This document shows, piece after piece, positions 1-7,226 of a stretch of 12,308 nucleotides of DNA (position 1 is the stretch's first letter; each line of letters starts with the position of its first letter). Source of the DNA: Streptomyces sp. NRRL WC-3549 (GTDB lineage: Bacteria; Actinomycetota; Actinomycetes; Streptomycetales; Streptomycetaceae); NCBI RefSeq assembly GCF_000721935.1, contig NZ_KL585414.1:33426-45733 (forward strand), written 5' to 3'. The notes beneath the pieces are model-generated. The model had not been told where the DNA came from. It saw only the letters and a list, made by a program, of their open reading frames with translations, and did not search any database. The translations under genes and the position numbers were made by a program.

Positions 1-40
1 CGTTCGAGCCGCCCGCCGGTCGGGGTAGCCACTCCCCCGG

Positions 41-472
41 TCAGAACATCTGGTCGTGCATCACCGTGCGCGAGCGGGTCAACACCCGGCCCTCCTCCCG
101 AACGAGAACGTCGTGCACGACACAGCTCGGGGTGATCTCCGGTTTGCCGCCCGGCCGGACCGTGACCACCAGCGCGTACACGGTCGAGTCGATGGCACCG
201 TCCTCCCGTGGTGTCAGGGCCACATGGTTGAACCAGTGGCGCCGACGAACCGGGTCGTCGTCGAACCGCTTGTGGAACCTGACCAGCTCCGCCACGATTC
301 CCGCCCGGCCCACCGCGGGATCGGCCTGAGGCGAGTGCTGGAACGTGCCGCTCGGGGTGAACGTGGCGGCGTAGTCCTCGAAGCGGCCGCCGTCCAACGC
401 CTGCATCTGGTGCGCGTAGAACTGGGTCACCTCCGTGTAGAGGTCGGTCGATACGTGGGTGGTGCCGGTCAT
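41..472 (-). CDS. SnoaL/NTF2-fold polyketide tailoring or accessory protein (ActVI-ORFA-like)
   Basis: A 143-residue protein with the size and pattern of the SnoaL-like NTF2 fold (alpha+beta cone). An N-terminal helix carries FYAHQMQALDGGRFEDYAATF, as in SnoaL_4-type proteins. It is followed by a conserved RRHWFNHVAL strand near residues 77-86 and a C-terminal PSCVVHDVLVREEGR stretch. From memory these match ActVI-ORFA of the actinorhodin cluster, an accessory protein acting with the pyran-ring tailoring enzymes. The exact reaction cannot be read from sequence, and such folds serve as cyclases, hydroxylases or helpers. ATG at 472 is preceded by GGAGGA at 477-482. The gene is transcribed away from the ketoreductase, and the 161 bp between them holds a SARP-type operator pointing at this gene. 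Fold confident, function uncertain. Confidence 0.85.
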   Translation of the reverse strand: MTGTTHVSTDLYTEVTQFYAHQMQALDGGRFEDYAATFTPSGTFQHSPQADPAVGRAGIVAELVRFHKRFDDDPVRRRHWFNHVALTPREDGAIDSTVYALVVTVRPGGKPEITPSCVVHDVLVREEGRVLTRSRTVMHDQMF

Positions 473-512
473 CGGGTCCTCCGGGCGGCTCGGTGTGCGC
501 TTCCTCCCGTTT

Positions 513-544
513 ACGCTGCCGGTCCCCGCTCGAAGGCCGCTCGA
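513..544 (-). promoter_or_regulatory. SARP (ActII-ORF4/DnrI-type) operator with -10-like element
   Basis: Read on the minus strand, two identical heptamers TCGAGCG (544-538 and 533-527) are separated by GCCT, so they repeat every 11 bp. Exactly 8 bp after the second copy lies CAGCGT (518-513), fitting a weak -10 of the form xAxxxT. Its last base is 40 bases before the ATG of the SnoaL-like gene. Known of the family: SARPs such as ActII-ORF4 and DnrI bind TCGAG-containing heptamer repeats at 11 bp spacing, about 8 bp upstream of -10, substituting for a -35 box. ActII-ORF4 binds the corresponding actVI-ORF1/ORFA and actIII/actI intergenic regions. The same site may also help the divergent ketoreductase gene, for which I see no good sigma-70 promoter. 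No SARP gene is in the window. Confidence 0.75.
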
Positions 545-633
545 CCGCGTCGGCTCATGCCGTGGTCCAGCCGGATTCTAGCCCGCGTCGCCAGAGTCAC
601 CGACGTCCACTTCACGGTGAAACTGGAGGAACC

Positions 634-1419
634 ATGCCTGAGGCGAACAAGCCCGTAGCCCTGATCACGGGAGCTAGCAGCGGTATCGGGCTGGAGATCG
701 CGACCCGTCTGGCCGGGCTGGGAGCACGGGTCTACCTGTGCGCGCGCAAGGGCGACGAGCTGGCCGACCGCGTCCGGGAACTCCGGGAGCGAGGGTACGA
801 CGCGGACGGCAGCGTCTGCGACGTCGCGGACCACGATCAGATCCGGTCGTTCGTGGCCGCGGCCGTGGAGCGCTACGGGCCGGTGGACATCCTGGTCAAC
901 AACGCCGGCCGCAGCGGTGGCGGCGCCACGGCCGAGATCCCGGACGACCTGTGGCTCGACGTCATAAACACCAACCTCAACAGCGTCTTCGTCATGACGA
1001 AGGAGGTCCTGAACACCGGCGGCATGCTCGCGCGCGGCCGCGGCCGCATCGTCAACATCGCCTCGACCGGCGGCAAGCAGGGCGTGGTCCACGCCGCCCC
1101 GTACTCCGCCTCCAAACACGGCGTCGTCGGCTTCACCAAGGCCCTCGGCCTCGAACTGGCCGCCACCGGCATCACCGTGAACGCGGTGTGCCCCGGCTTC
1201 GTCGAGACCCCGATGGCCGCGCGCGTACGCGAGCACTACGCCGCCATTTGGGATGTGAGCACGGACGAGGCCTTCGACCGCATCACCACGCGAGTGCCGC
1301 TGAAGCGGTACGTGGAGACGCGCGAGGTAGCGGCGATGGTCGAGTACCTGGTCGGTGACGACGCCGCCGCGGTCACCGCGCAGGCGCTCAACGTCTGCGG
1401 CGGACTGGGCAACTACTGA
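634..1419 (+). CDS. Type II polyketide C9 ketoreductase (ActIII family SDR)
   Basis: A 261-residue classical SDR, the same length as ActIII, with near-identical motifs. The NADPH-binding TGASSGIG is at 12-19 and NNAGRSGGG at 89-97. The catalytic tetrad falls at N114, S144, Y157 and K161, exactly the ActIII numbering. CPGFVETPMA sits around 186-195, and the C-terminus ALNVCGGLGNY is typical of the family. It should reduce the C9 carbonyl of the ACP-bound nascent polyketide in the cytosol using NADPH. ATG at 634 has GGAGGA at 625-630, which decides it over the in-frame upstream codons. Its TGA overlaps the next start (TGATG). Position 94 is Ser where ActIII has Pro in the PGG stereocontrol motif. 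Confidence 0.97.
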   Translation: MPEANKPVALITGASSGIGLEIATRLAGLGARVYLCARKGDELADRVRELRERGYDADGSVCDVADHDQIRSFVAAAVERYGPVDILVNNAGRSGGGATAEIPDDLWLDVINTNLNSVFVMTKEVLNTGGMLARGRGRIVNIASTGGKQGVVHAAPYSASKHGVVGFTKALGLELAATGITVNAVCPGFVETPMAARVREHYAAIWDVSTDEAFDRITTRVPLKRYVETREVAAMVEYLVGDDAAAVTAQALNVCGGLGNY

Positions 1420-2165
1420 TGAACACACCGCACTCCGCCCCGGTCGCGCTGGTCACAGGCTCCTCCTCGGGCATCGGGGAGGCGGTGGCCGGCCGGCTGG
1501 CCGCCGCCGGATACCGCCTGGTGATCAACTCCGCCCGTTCCGTCGAGAACGGGCGGAAGGTGGCGGCCGCCCTGCCCGACGCGGTCTACGTACGGGCCGA
1601 CATCTCCGTGGAGGAGCAGGCCCGGCACCTGGTCGCGCGGACCGTCGAGGAGTACGGCCGGCTCGACGTCCTGGTCAACAACGCCGGGATGACCCGGCCG
1701 GTACCACACGCCGACCTCGAGGGAGCCACCCCGGAGCTCTGGCGAGACGTCTTCGCGCTGAACGTCTTCGGCACCTGGCAGACCACCGTGGCCGCAATGC
1801 CCCATCTCAGGGCGCACGGGAACGGCGCGGTGGTCAACGTCTCGTCCGTCGCGGGCAGCCGCCCCGCCGGCAGTTCGGTCCCGTACGCCGTCAGCAAGGC
1901 CGCCATCGAGCACATGACCCGCCTGCTGGCCAAAGTGTGCGGCCCGGAGGTACGGGTGAACGCCGTGGCACCAGGTCTGGTCGAGACCCCCTGGACACGG
2001 GACGAACCCTTCTTCGCCCCTATCGCGGACATGGTCCGGCAGACCACACCGCTGCGCCGCGTCGGCACGCCGCAGGACATCGCCCAGGCGGTCCTGGAAC
2101 TGGTCGGGTCCACGTACACGACCGGACAGGTGCTGCTGGTCGACGGCGGCGCCCACCTCATCTGA
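1419..2165 (+). CDS. Second short-chain dehydrogenase/reductase of the polyketide cluster
   Basis: A 248-residue FabG-like SDR. TGSSSGIG is at 13-20, the NNAG motif at 87-90, and the tetrad N115, S143, Y156, K160 is complete. PGLVETP is near 185-191, and the protein ends with the usual VDGG. The NSAR at 37-40 after the first beta-strand pair suggests NADPH preference. It is clearly not a second copy of the C9 ketoreductase, since it lacks the GRSGGG and KQGVVHAAP blocks. It starts inside the stop of the preceding gene (TGATG), so the two proteins are probably made together. A comparable ketoreductase pair (ORF5/ORF6) is known in the granaticin cluster. Reduction of a later carbonyl, for example in side-chain or pyran-ring formation, is inferred; the substrate is unknown. 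Confidence 0.93.
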   Translation: MNTPHSAPVALVTGSSSGIGEAVAGRLAAAGYRLVINSARSVENGRKVAAALPDAVYVRADISVEEQARHLVARTVEEYGRLDVLVNNAGMTRPVPHADLEGATPELWRDVFALNVFGTWQTTVAAMPHLRAHGNGAVVNVSSVAGSRPAGSSVPYAVSKAAIEHMTRLLAKVCGPEVRVNAVAPGLVETPWTRDEPFFAPIADMVRQTTPLRRVGTPQDIAQAVLELVGSTYTTGQVLLVDGGAHLI

Positions 2166-2409
2166 ACGACGGCCCTGCCGAGGAGTTGGCATGCGACTTG
2201 CCGCAAACCTGACCTACGAGGGCGCGGGCGACCTGGCTCGCGCCGCAGAACGGCTGGGCTACGCCATGGTCCTGGCCCCCGAGGGCTACCGCTCGGACGC
2301 CGCCAGTGTGCTGGGCCTGGTCGCCGGGCAGACCTCGACGATCACCCTGGCCTCGGGCGTGATGCAGATCCCCGGCCGTCCGCCGGGGATGGCGGCGCTC
2401 ACGGCCGCC

Positions 2410-2426
2410 ATGTGTATAAGAGACAG
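2410..2426 (+). other. Tn5/Nextera mosaic-end sequence (likely assembly artefact)
   Basis: ATGTGTATAAGAGACAG is identical to the last 17 bases of the 19-bp Tn5 mosaic end AGATGTGTATAAGAGACAG used in tagmentation libraries. In translation it gives the familiar contaminant peptide MCIRDR. It sits where the oxidoreductase frame changes, and the gene segment expected at this point is missing. Confidence 0.95.
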
Positions 2427-2775
2427 GGCTCGGCGTCTCCAACCCCGATGTGTCGCGGGGCTGGTACGGCGTGCCCTTCGGCGCACCGCTGGCCCGCACC
2501 CGTGAGTACGTCGAGATCGTGCGGCGGGCGCTGACGGGCGATCCGGTGACGTTCGAGGGCAGGCACTTCCGGCTGTCCGCCGAGGACAGCGGGGCGCCAC
2601 TGCACCTGCTCACCGAACCGCCCGGCCGCCGCGTCCCCGTCTACCTGGCGGCGGTGGGCCCCCGCGCGCTACGGCTCGCGGGAGAGATCGCCGACGGCTG
2701 GATCGGGGTGTTCACCTCGCCGGAGGCGGTCGCCGACGCCCTGGTCGAGATCCGGGGCGGCCGCCGGTCGGCGGG

Positions 2776-2793
2776 GATGTGTATAAGAGACAG
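2776..2793 (+). other. Second Tn5/Nextera mosaic-end sequence (likely assembly artefact)
   Basis: GATGTGTATAAGAGACAG matches 18 of the 19 mosaic-end bases, in the same orientation as the copy at 2410. It encodes MCIRDR in one frame and MYKRQ in the next. The oxidoreductase frame changes again here and conserved sequence is missing. Confidence 0.95.
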
Positions 2794-3165
2794 GATCCGG
2801 ACACGGCGGTGGACGCCTTGCGCGGACAGTACGTGTACCTGCTGGGCATCGGTGACCTCGAGCGGAACTTCTACTGCGCGCTGGCGCGCCGGATGGGGTT
2901 CGGGGACGAGATCGCCGTCATGCGGGAGCGGCTCGCGGCCGGCGACCGGGCCGGGGCGGCCGCCGCGGTACCGCCGGACCTCATCGACCGCACGGCCCTG
3001 GTCGGACCGGTTCCCAGAATCGCCGAGCGGATGCGCGCCTACGCGGACGCCGGTGTCACCACGCTCGGCGTGATGGTGTCGGCGGCGGCCACGTCCCTGG
3101 ACGGCCGGCTGGAGATCCTCGCCGCCGCCGCCGAGGCGCTGGAACTCTCCGGCACGGCCGGCTGA

Positions 3166-3202
3166 CGGGTCCCGGCCGGCGGACCGCGGGCGCCGGGACC
3201 CG
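3166..3202. terminator. Bidirectional hairpin terminator between convergent operons
   Basis: CGGGTCCCGG (3166-3175) pairs perfectly with CCGGGACCCG (3193-3202) around a GC-rich 17-base loop; one more C-G pair (3176/3192) can form. It starts directly after the TGA of the oxidoreductase and ends 2 bases before the stop of the convergent aromatase/cyclase gene. There is no U-tract, which is common in actinomycetes. Confidence 0.7.
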
Positions 3203-3204
3203 GC

Positions 3205-4158
3205 TCACGGTCGGCCGACGGCGGTCCGGGCGTGCTCGGCGGCCCTCGTCAGCGTGGCCAGGCTGTTGCGGCCGAGAGCCTCCCGTACGTACGCGCGGCC
3301 GTCGGCGACCGTGGCGCCCGAGCCGAGGACCGTCTCCAGGCCGTCCGGGTCGAGCGCCACCGTGTGCCGGGCGGTGGCGACCGGCCCGTCCGGCCCGTCG
3401 GAGAACGTCCACAGGCCGCTGTGGCCCGCCAGCAGCGCCGGCGTCACCCGCTGCTTGTACGCGATCCACTCCGGGTCCCGGCAGACCCGCACCGACCCGG
3501 TGGTGTGCCGCGACCCGTCGGCCGTGACCGTGTCCATCTCCAGGTCCTGGATTCCGGGGGCGTCCTCGGTGAGCCGCACGCGTTCCACATGCGGCAGTCG
3601 CTCCGCCCAAAGCTCGGCACGGCGGACGAACCCGTACGCCTCGGCGGCCGGTCCGGTGTGTTCCAGCCGGTCGGTGAAGGAGAAGACCAGGTCCGCCACG
3701 GGGTACCCCCGCCCGGCGACCCGGGCGAGCGCCGCCAATTCCGCCTCGCTGTTCCGGTCCAGCGCCGCGTTGACCGAGGCGACCGCCTCCGGATCGTCGT
3801 CGACGACAGTGAAGTCGTGCAGGAGGACGACCTCGGTGTCGCCGCCGGGCAGTTCCCGCAGGGCCCACTCGCCTTCCATCGACGCGACCGGCGGACGGCT
3901 GTGGTCCTGTCGGAAGGTGACCCGCAGCCCCGCCGGATCCAGGGTGCGGCAGGACGTCCACCGGCTGATTCCGTCGCCGACGGTCGCCCAGATCTCGAAG
4001 CGCTCGGCGCGTTCGCCGCGCTCCAGATGACGGACGTGCACCGTGGGGCCGAACACCGCCGGCCACAGGGTCACGTCCGCGATCACGGCGTACAGCTGCG
4101 CCGCGGGCGCGGAAACGACCAGGCTGTGCTCGGCGCGATGCCGCTTCAGTGCTGACAA
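3205..4158 (-). CDS. Didomain aromatase/cyclase (ActVII-type, two SRPBCC domains)
   Basis: A 317-residue protein built of two START/SRPBCC-like halves. The first (about 10-150) carries ALYAVIADVTLWPAVFGPTVHV-type and WTSCRTLDPAGLRVTFRQ blocks. The second (about 165-310) carries the weaker repeat with AELWAERLPHVERVRL and YVREALGRNSLATLTRAAE. Length and layout match ActVII and the granaticin ORF4 product. These didomain enzymes act on C9-reduced polyketides, closing C7-C12 and dehydrating/aromatising the first ring. That fits the ActIII-like reductase in the same cluster. The best start is TTG at 4158, preceded by GGAGGAG (4169-4163) at ideal spacing; no ATG or GTG is available near the conserved N-terminus. 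It lies 34 bases after the ACP stop in the same operon. Confidence 0.95.
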   Translation of the reverse strand: MSALKRHRAEHSLVVSAPAAQLYAVIADVTLWPAVFGPTVHVRHLERGERAERFEIWATVGDGISRWTSCRTLDPAGLRVTFRQDHSRPPVASMEGEWALRELPGGDTEVVLLHDFTVVDDDPEAVASVNAALDRNSEAELAALARVAGRGYPVADLVFSFTDRLEHTGPAAEAYGFVRRAELWAERLPHVERVRLTEDAPGIQDLEMDTVTADGSRHTTGSVRVCRDPEWIAYKQRVTPALLAGHSGLWTFSDGPDGPVATARHTVALDPDGLETVLGSGATVADGRAYVREALGRNSLATLTRAAEHARTAVGRP

Positions 4159-4192
4159 GGGTGCTCCTCCGGTTGGTGATGAGCCGCGCGGC

Positions 4193-4450
4193 TCAGCTCG
4201 CGTTCGCAGACACGCTGTTGACGAGGTCGAGCAGCTCGCGGGGGGTCCGGGTCTCCGCGACCGCCTCCTCGGATAGCTCCACGCCGAACTCGCGCTCGAT
4301 GGCGGCCACGCTCTCCATGAAGGCCAGCGAGTCGACTCCCAGATCCGCGAATACGGTGTCCGCGGCGCGGTCGTCCAGTTCGGCGACCTCCTCCTCGCCG
4401 GTACTGGCCACGAGAATTCGCCTCAGATCGCCGAAGTTCATGATCGACAC
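4193..4450 (-). CDS. Type II PKS acyl carrier protein
   Basis: An 85-residue acidic carrier protein. DLGVDSLAFMES around 36-47 places the phosphopantetheine attachment serine at about residue 41, close to Ser42 of the actinorhodin ACP. It tethers the growing poly-beta-ketone for KS-alpha/CLF and the tailoring reductase and cyclase. GTG at 4450 is preferred because GGGAGA (4461-4456) stands 5 bases upstream; ATG at 4441 is an in-frame alternative that drops three residues. It sits 32 bases after the CLF stop, in the canonical KS-alpha/CLF/ACP order. Confidence 0.97.
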   Translation of the reverse strand: MSIMNFGDLRRILVASTGEEEVAELDDRAADTVFADLGVDSLAFMESVAAIEREFGVELSEEAVAETRTPRELLDLVNSVSANAS

Positions 4451-4482
4451 AGTGTTCTCCCTATTGCTGAGGAATCGAGCGG

Positions 4483-5709
4483 TTAGTGGTTCGCCCTGGT
4501 CACGACAACGGCCGAGTTGAAGCCGTGCCTGCCCCGCGCCAGGACCAGCGCGGCACCGACCGGCAGGGGGCGGGGCTCGTGCAGCACGAGATCGAGGCCG
4601 TACGCGTCGGGCACGCGTGTGGTGTGCGGGGTCATGGGGACCACACCGTCCCGGATGGACAGCAGCGCGGTCACGACGTCCATCGGGCCGCCCCCCGCGT
4701 GCAGTCGACCGATGAGGGCCTTGGGGGCGGTGACCGGGACACCCCGCGGGCCGAAGATCCCGGCGATGGCTTGGGCCTCGGCCAGGTCCCGCTCCGGCAG
4801 ACCGGACGCGTCGGCGAACACCACGTCGATGTCGTCCGGTGTCAGGCCCGCGTCGGCCAGCGCCAGTTCCGCCGCCCGGTGCAGGCCTGGCGGGCGCCCG
4901 GACCCCGGCGGCGGGTCGAAGGTCGAGGCATGGCCGGCGATCCGGCCGTAGATCCGGGGCGCGCCACGCTCCCCGGCGGACCGCTCGTCCTCTAGGACGA
5001 GGAGGGCACCGCCCTCGCCAGGGACGTGACCGGAGGCGTCCACGTCGAAGGGCAGGTAGGCGCGGGTCGGATCGGGGACCGTGCTGATCCCGCCCCCGGC
5101 CAGCTGAGAGGCCCAGCCCCACGGGTCGAGGGCCGAGTCCACCCCTCCGGCCACCATGAGCGCGGTGCCGCGCCGTACCGCCCTGCGGGCGTTGCCGAGG
5201 GCGTCGAGCCCGCCCGCCTGCCCGGCGACCACGGCCGATCCCGGTCCGCGCATGACGTTGCGGATCGAGATCTGCCCGGTGTTCACGGCGTAGAACCAGG
5301 CGAAGGACTCGTAGACACTGACGAATTTCGGCCCCTGTGTCCACAGCTTCCGGAACTCCCGGTGCGTGAAGTCGAAGCCGCCCTGGGCGGTGGAGGTGGC
5401 CACCCCCATGTCGTAGTCGGCGAGTTCCTCCGGAGCGGTTCCCAGACCGGCATCGGCCAGCCCCCAGTCGGTGGCGACGAGGGCGTACCGGGTGGAGATG
5501 TCGGTCTGCGCGAGCAGTCGGCCGGGCAGGTGCTCGGCTGCGTCGAAGTCCTCGATCTGTCCGGCCAGCCGGGCGGGATACGACGTGCTGTCGAACCTGG
5601 TCAGCTCGCCGATGCCATGCCGGCCCGCCAGGACCGACTTCCAGTACGTGTCGATGCCCAGGCCGTTCGGGGCCGCCACCCCGAGGCCGGTGACCACGAC
5701 CGCCGTCAT
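4483..5709 (-). CDS. Ketosynthase beta subunit / chain length factor
   Basis: A 408-residue thiolase-fold protein. The active-site Cys of ketosynthases is replaced by Gln164 in [13 protein letters not shown], the hallmark of CLF; this Gln decarboxylates malonyl-ACP to start the chain. Blocks such as [14 protein letters not shown] (110-123), [20 protein letters not shown] (131-150) and [12 protein letters not shown] are almost the same as in ActI-ORF2. The residues corresponding to the act chain-length gate (F109, T112, F116) are F112, T115 and F119, with an offset of three. This is compatible with an octaketide. The start ATG lies within the KS-alpha stop (ATGA), so the two subunits of the obligate heterodimer are translationally coupled. 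The stop is TAA. Confidence 0.97.
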   Translation of the reverse strand: MTAVVVTGLGVAAPNGLGIDTYWKSVLAGRHGIGELTRFDSTSYPARLAGQIEDFDAAEHLPGRLLAQTDISTRYALVATDWGLADAGLGTAPEELADYDMGVATSTAQGGFDFTHREFRKLWTQGPKFVSVYESFAWFYAVNTGQISIRNVMRGPGSAVVAGQAGGLDALGNARRAVRRGTALMVAGGVDSALDPWGWASQLAGGGISTVPDPTRAYLPFDVDASGHVPGEGGALLVLEDERSAGERGAPRIYGRIAGHASTFDPPPGSGRPPGLHRAAELALADAGLTPDDIDVVFADASGLPERDLAEAQAIAGIFGPRGVPVTAPKALIGRLHAGGGPMDVVTALLSIRDGVVPMTPHTTRVPDAYGLDLVLHEPRPLPVGAALVLARGRHGFNSAVVVTRANH

Positions 5710-6971
5710 GCCGTCAGCTCCGGGGTGTGCAGCACCATCGCGCTCTGGAAGCCGCCGAACCCGCTGCCCACCGTGAGCACGCTGTCCACCCGCTGCTCCC
5801 GGGCGGTCAGCGGTACGTAGTCCAGGTCGCATTCGGGGTCCGGAGTGTGCAGGTTCGCTGTGGGGGGCACCACGCCGTGCTCGATGGCCAGCAGCGACGC
5901 GGCGATCTCGATCGAGCCGATCGCGCCCAGCGAGTGCCCCACCATCGACTTGATCGAGCTGACCGGGACATCGTAGGCGTGCGGTCCGAGCACGCGCTTG
6001 AAGGCCGCCGTCTCGTGGCGGTCGTTCTGCTTCGTGCCGGAGCCGTGCGCGTTGACGTAGTCCACCGCGGTGCGGTCGAGACGTGCCAGGTCCAGTGCCG
6101 TCCGAATGGCCTCCGCCATCTCACGTCCGTCCTTCTTCAATCCGGTCATGTGGTACGCGTTGCAGCGCGTCGCGTATCCGCCGATCTCGGCGTAGACGTG
6201 CGCGCCGCGGGCCCGGGCGGACTCGTATTCCTCCAGGACGAACACGGCGGCGCCCTCGGCGAGCACGAAACCATTGCGCGTGCCGTCGAAAGGCCGAGAG
6301 GCGTGCTCCGGGTCGTCGTTGCGGTTGGAGGTCGCCTTGATCGCGTCGAAGCAGGCCACGACGATCGGTGAGACCGGGGCGTCGGTGGCGCCCGCGACGG
6401 CCACGTCGATCGTGCCCTCTTGGATGAGCTGAGCGGCGTGTCCGACCGCGTCGATGCCGGAGGTGCAGCCGTCGGAGACCATGGTCACCGGGCCCTCGGC
6501 GCCGATCTCCCAGGCAAGTTCGGCCGGCATCACGCCGGGGCTGAGGTAGTCGGCCATGTACGGGGACAGGTGCGCCGGGTCGACCTCCCACTCCCGGCCC
6601 GCGTCGGAGAGGACGAGGTACTCCTGCTCCAGGCTGGTGGCGGAGGCGACGGCGGTGCCCAGGCTCACCCCGATCCGGTGCGGATCGAGCTCACCGGGTG
6701 CCAGGCCGCTGTCGGCGACGGCGTCACGGGCGCAGGCGACCGCGAACTGCGTGGCCCGGTCCATCCGGCGGACCTGACGTGGCGTGAGTCCCTCGGCCAC
6801 GGGGTCGAAGGCGACTTCCCCGGCGATCCGGGAGCGGAACGGAGAAGCGTCGAAGAGGGAGATCGGACGCGTGGCCGTCCGTCCTGCGGTCAGCAGCTCC
6901 CAGAACTCCTTCGCGCCGTTTCCGCCCGGGGCGCGGACCCCGATCCCGGTGACGACCACACGGCGCGTCAC
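5706..6971 (-). CDS. Type II PKS ketosynthase alpha subunit
   Basis: A 421-residue KAS-II-like enzyme that carries out chain elongation. The nucleophile is C169 in [13 protein letters not shown], with H309 in [13 protein letters not shown]341 in [15 protein letters not shown] and H346. All four fall at the ActI-ORF1 positions. The N-terminal [12 protein letters not shown] is standard. The start is GTG at 6971. There is no well-spaced Shine-Dalgarno before it, the nearest GGAG being about 21 bases away. Instead a short leader ORF ends on the start codon (GTGA). It overlaps CLF by 4 bases at the other end. It is first of the minimal-PKS operon, which runs towards the aromatase/cyclase. Confidence 0.97.
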   Translation of the reverse strand: MTRRVVVTGIGVRAPGGNGAKEFWELLTAGRTATRPISLFDASPFRSRIAGEVAFDPVAEGLTPRQVRRMDRATQFAVACARDAVADSGLAPGELDPHRIGVSLGTAVASATSLEQEYLVLSDAGREWEVDPAHLSPYMADYLSPGVMPAELAWEIGAEGPVTMVSDGCTSGIDAVGHAAQLIQEGTIDVAVAGATDAPVSPIVVACFDAIKATSNRNDDPEHASRPFDGTRNGFVLAEGAAVFVLEEYESARARGAHVYAEIGGYATRCNAYHMTGLKKDGREMAEAIRTALDLARLDRTAVDYVNAHGSGTKQNDRHETAAFKRVLGPHAYDVPVSSIKSMVGHSLGAIGSIEIAASLLAIEHGVVPPTANLHTPDPECDLDYVPLTAREQRVDSVLTVGSGFGGFQSAMVLHTPELTA

Positions 6972-7027
6972 GGCCGGCCCCCCGGGCAGGCCCTCCGGAG
7001 ACGAGCACTCCGGTCCTTGGAGATCAT
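6968..7027 (-). CDS. Short leader ORF translationally coupled to KS-alpha
   Basis: A 19-codon ORF starting at ATG 7027 with AAAGGAA (7043-7037) nine bases upstream. Its TGA (6970-6968) overlaps the KS-alpha GTG (6971-6969). The peptide would be [19 protein letters not shown], with no recognisable domain and five Arg. KS-alpha has no good ribosome site of its own, so ribosomes finishing this ORF could start KS-alpha by re-initiation. This is inferred from layout only; the peptide itself may have no function. Confidence 0.5.
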   Translation of the reverse strand: MISKDRSARLRRACPGGRP

Positions 7028-7068
7028 CTCAGCGTGTTCCTTTCGCCTGCGCCGCTCGGGCTGCGCTA

Positions 7069-7080
7069 TCCCCGCGGGGA
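7069..7080. promoter_or_regulatory. 12-bp perfect palindrome in the KS-alpha upstream region
   Basis: TCCCCGCGGGGA reads identically on both strands and lies 42 bases upstream of the leader ORF start, in the 255-bp divergent gap between KS-alpha and the beta-propeller gene. It could be an operator or an RNA hairpin in the leader. GC-rich palindromes also arise by chance in such DNA. I find no clear -35/-10 pair for either gene in this gap. Confidence 0.3.
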
Positions 7081-7226
7081 GTGGCCCCCCGGACGCCCAG
7101 GCTGCGGCGCACGGCTCAAGCGACGGTTGAAGCCGGATAGGGCACCGCGGGGCGACCGCCGGAGCGCCGTGGTGCAGACCTGCGATGAGGCCGGACTTGA
7201 GCCGTTCTCAGGCGGACAGGACCAGA

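Larger units (their letters stand above)
2191..3165 (+). pseudogene. LLM-class flavin/F420-dependent oxidoreductase, frame broken by two adapter sequences
   Basis: Three consecutive pieces of one luciferase-like protein lie in different frames. Piece 1 (2191-2409) starts at ATG with GAGGAG at 2180-2185 and covers the N-terminal TIM-barrel part, up to IPGRPPGMAALTAA. Piece 2 (2427-2775) continues with LGVSNPDV, GWYGVPFGAPLARTREYVE and PVYLAAVGPRALRLAGEIADGW. Piece 3 (2794-3165) has ERNFYCALARRMGF and DRTALVGPVPRIAERMRAYADAGVTTLGVMV, then TGA. At each break the bases are a Tn5/Nextera mosaic end rather than gene sequence. By comparison with relatives, about 12 codons (the TLDxLSGGRFRLG region) and about 18 codons appear to be missing. 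The pieces add up to about 312 residues, against roughly 340 for the family. The gene is probably intact in the organism, as a tailoring oxidoreductase following the second SDR by 25 bp. Confidence 0.9.

Noticed and set aside
2410..2793. A natural Tn5-like or MITE insertion flanked by the two mosaic ends
   Set aside because: Both copies have the same orientation, the DNA between is the oxidoreductase gene itself, there is no 9-bp target duplication, and the sequence matches a library adapter.
7042..7070. Half-matching SARP-like heptamers (GATAGCG, CCGAGCG) at 11 bp upstream of KS-alpha
   Set aside because: Only one copy resembles TCGAGCG, and the -10 would fall on the leader ORF ribosome site.
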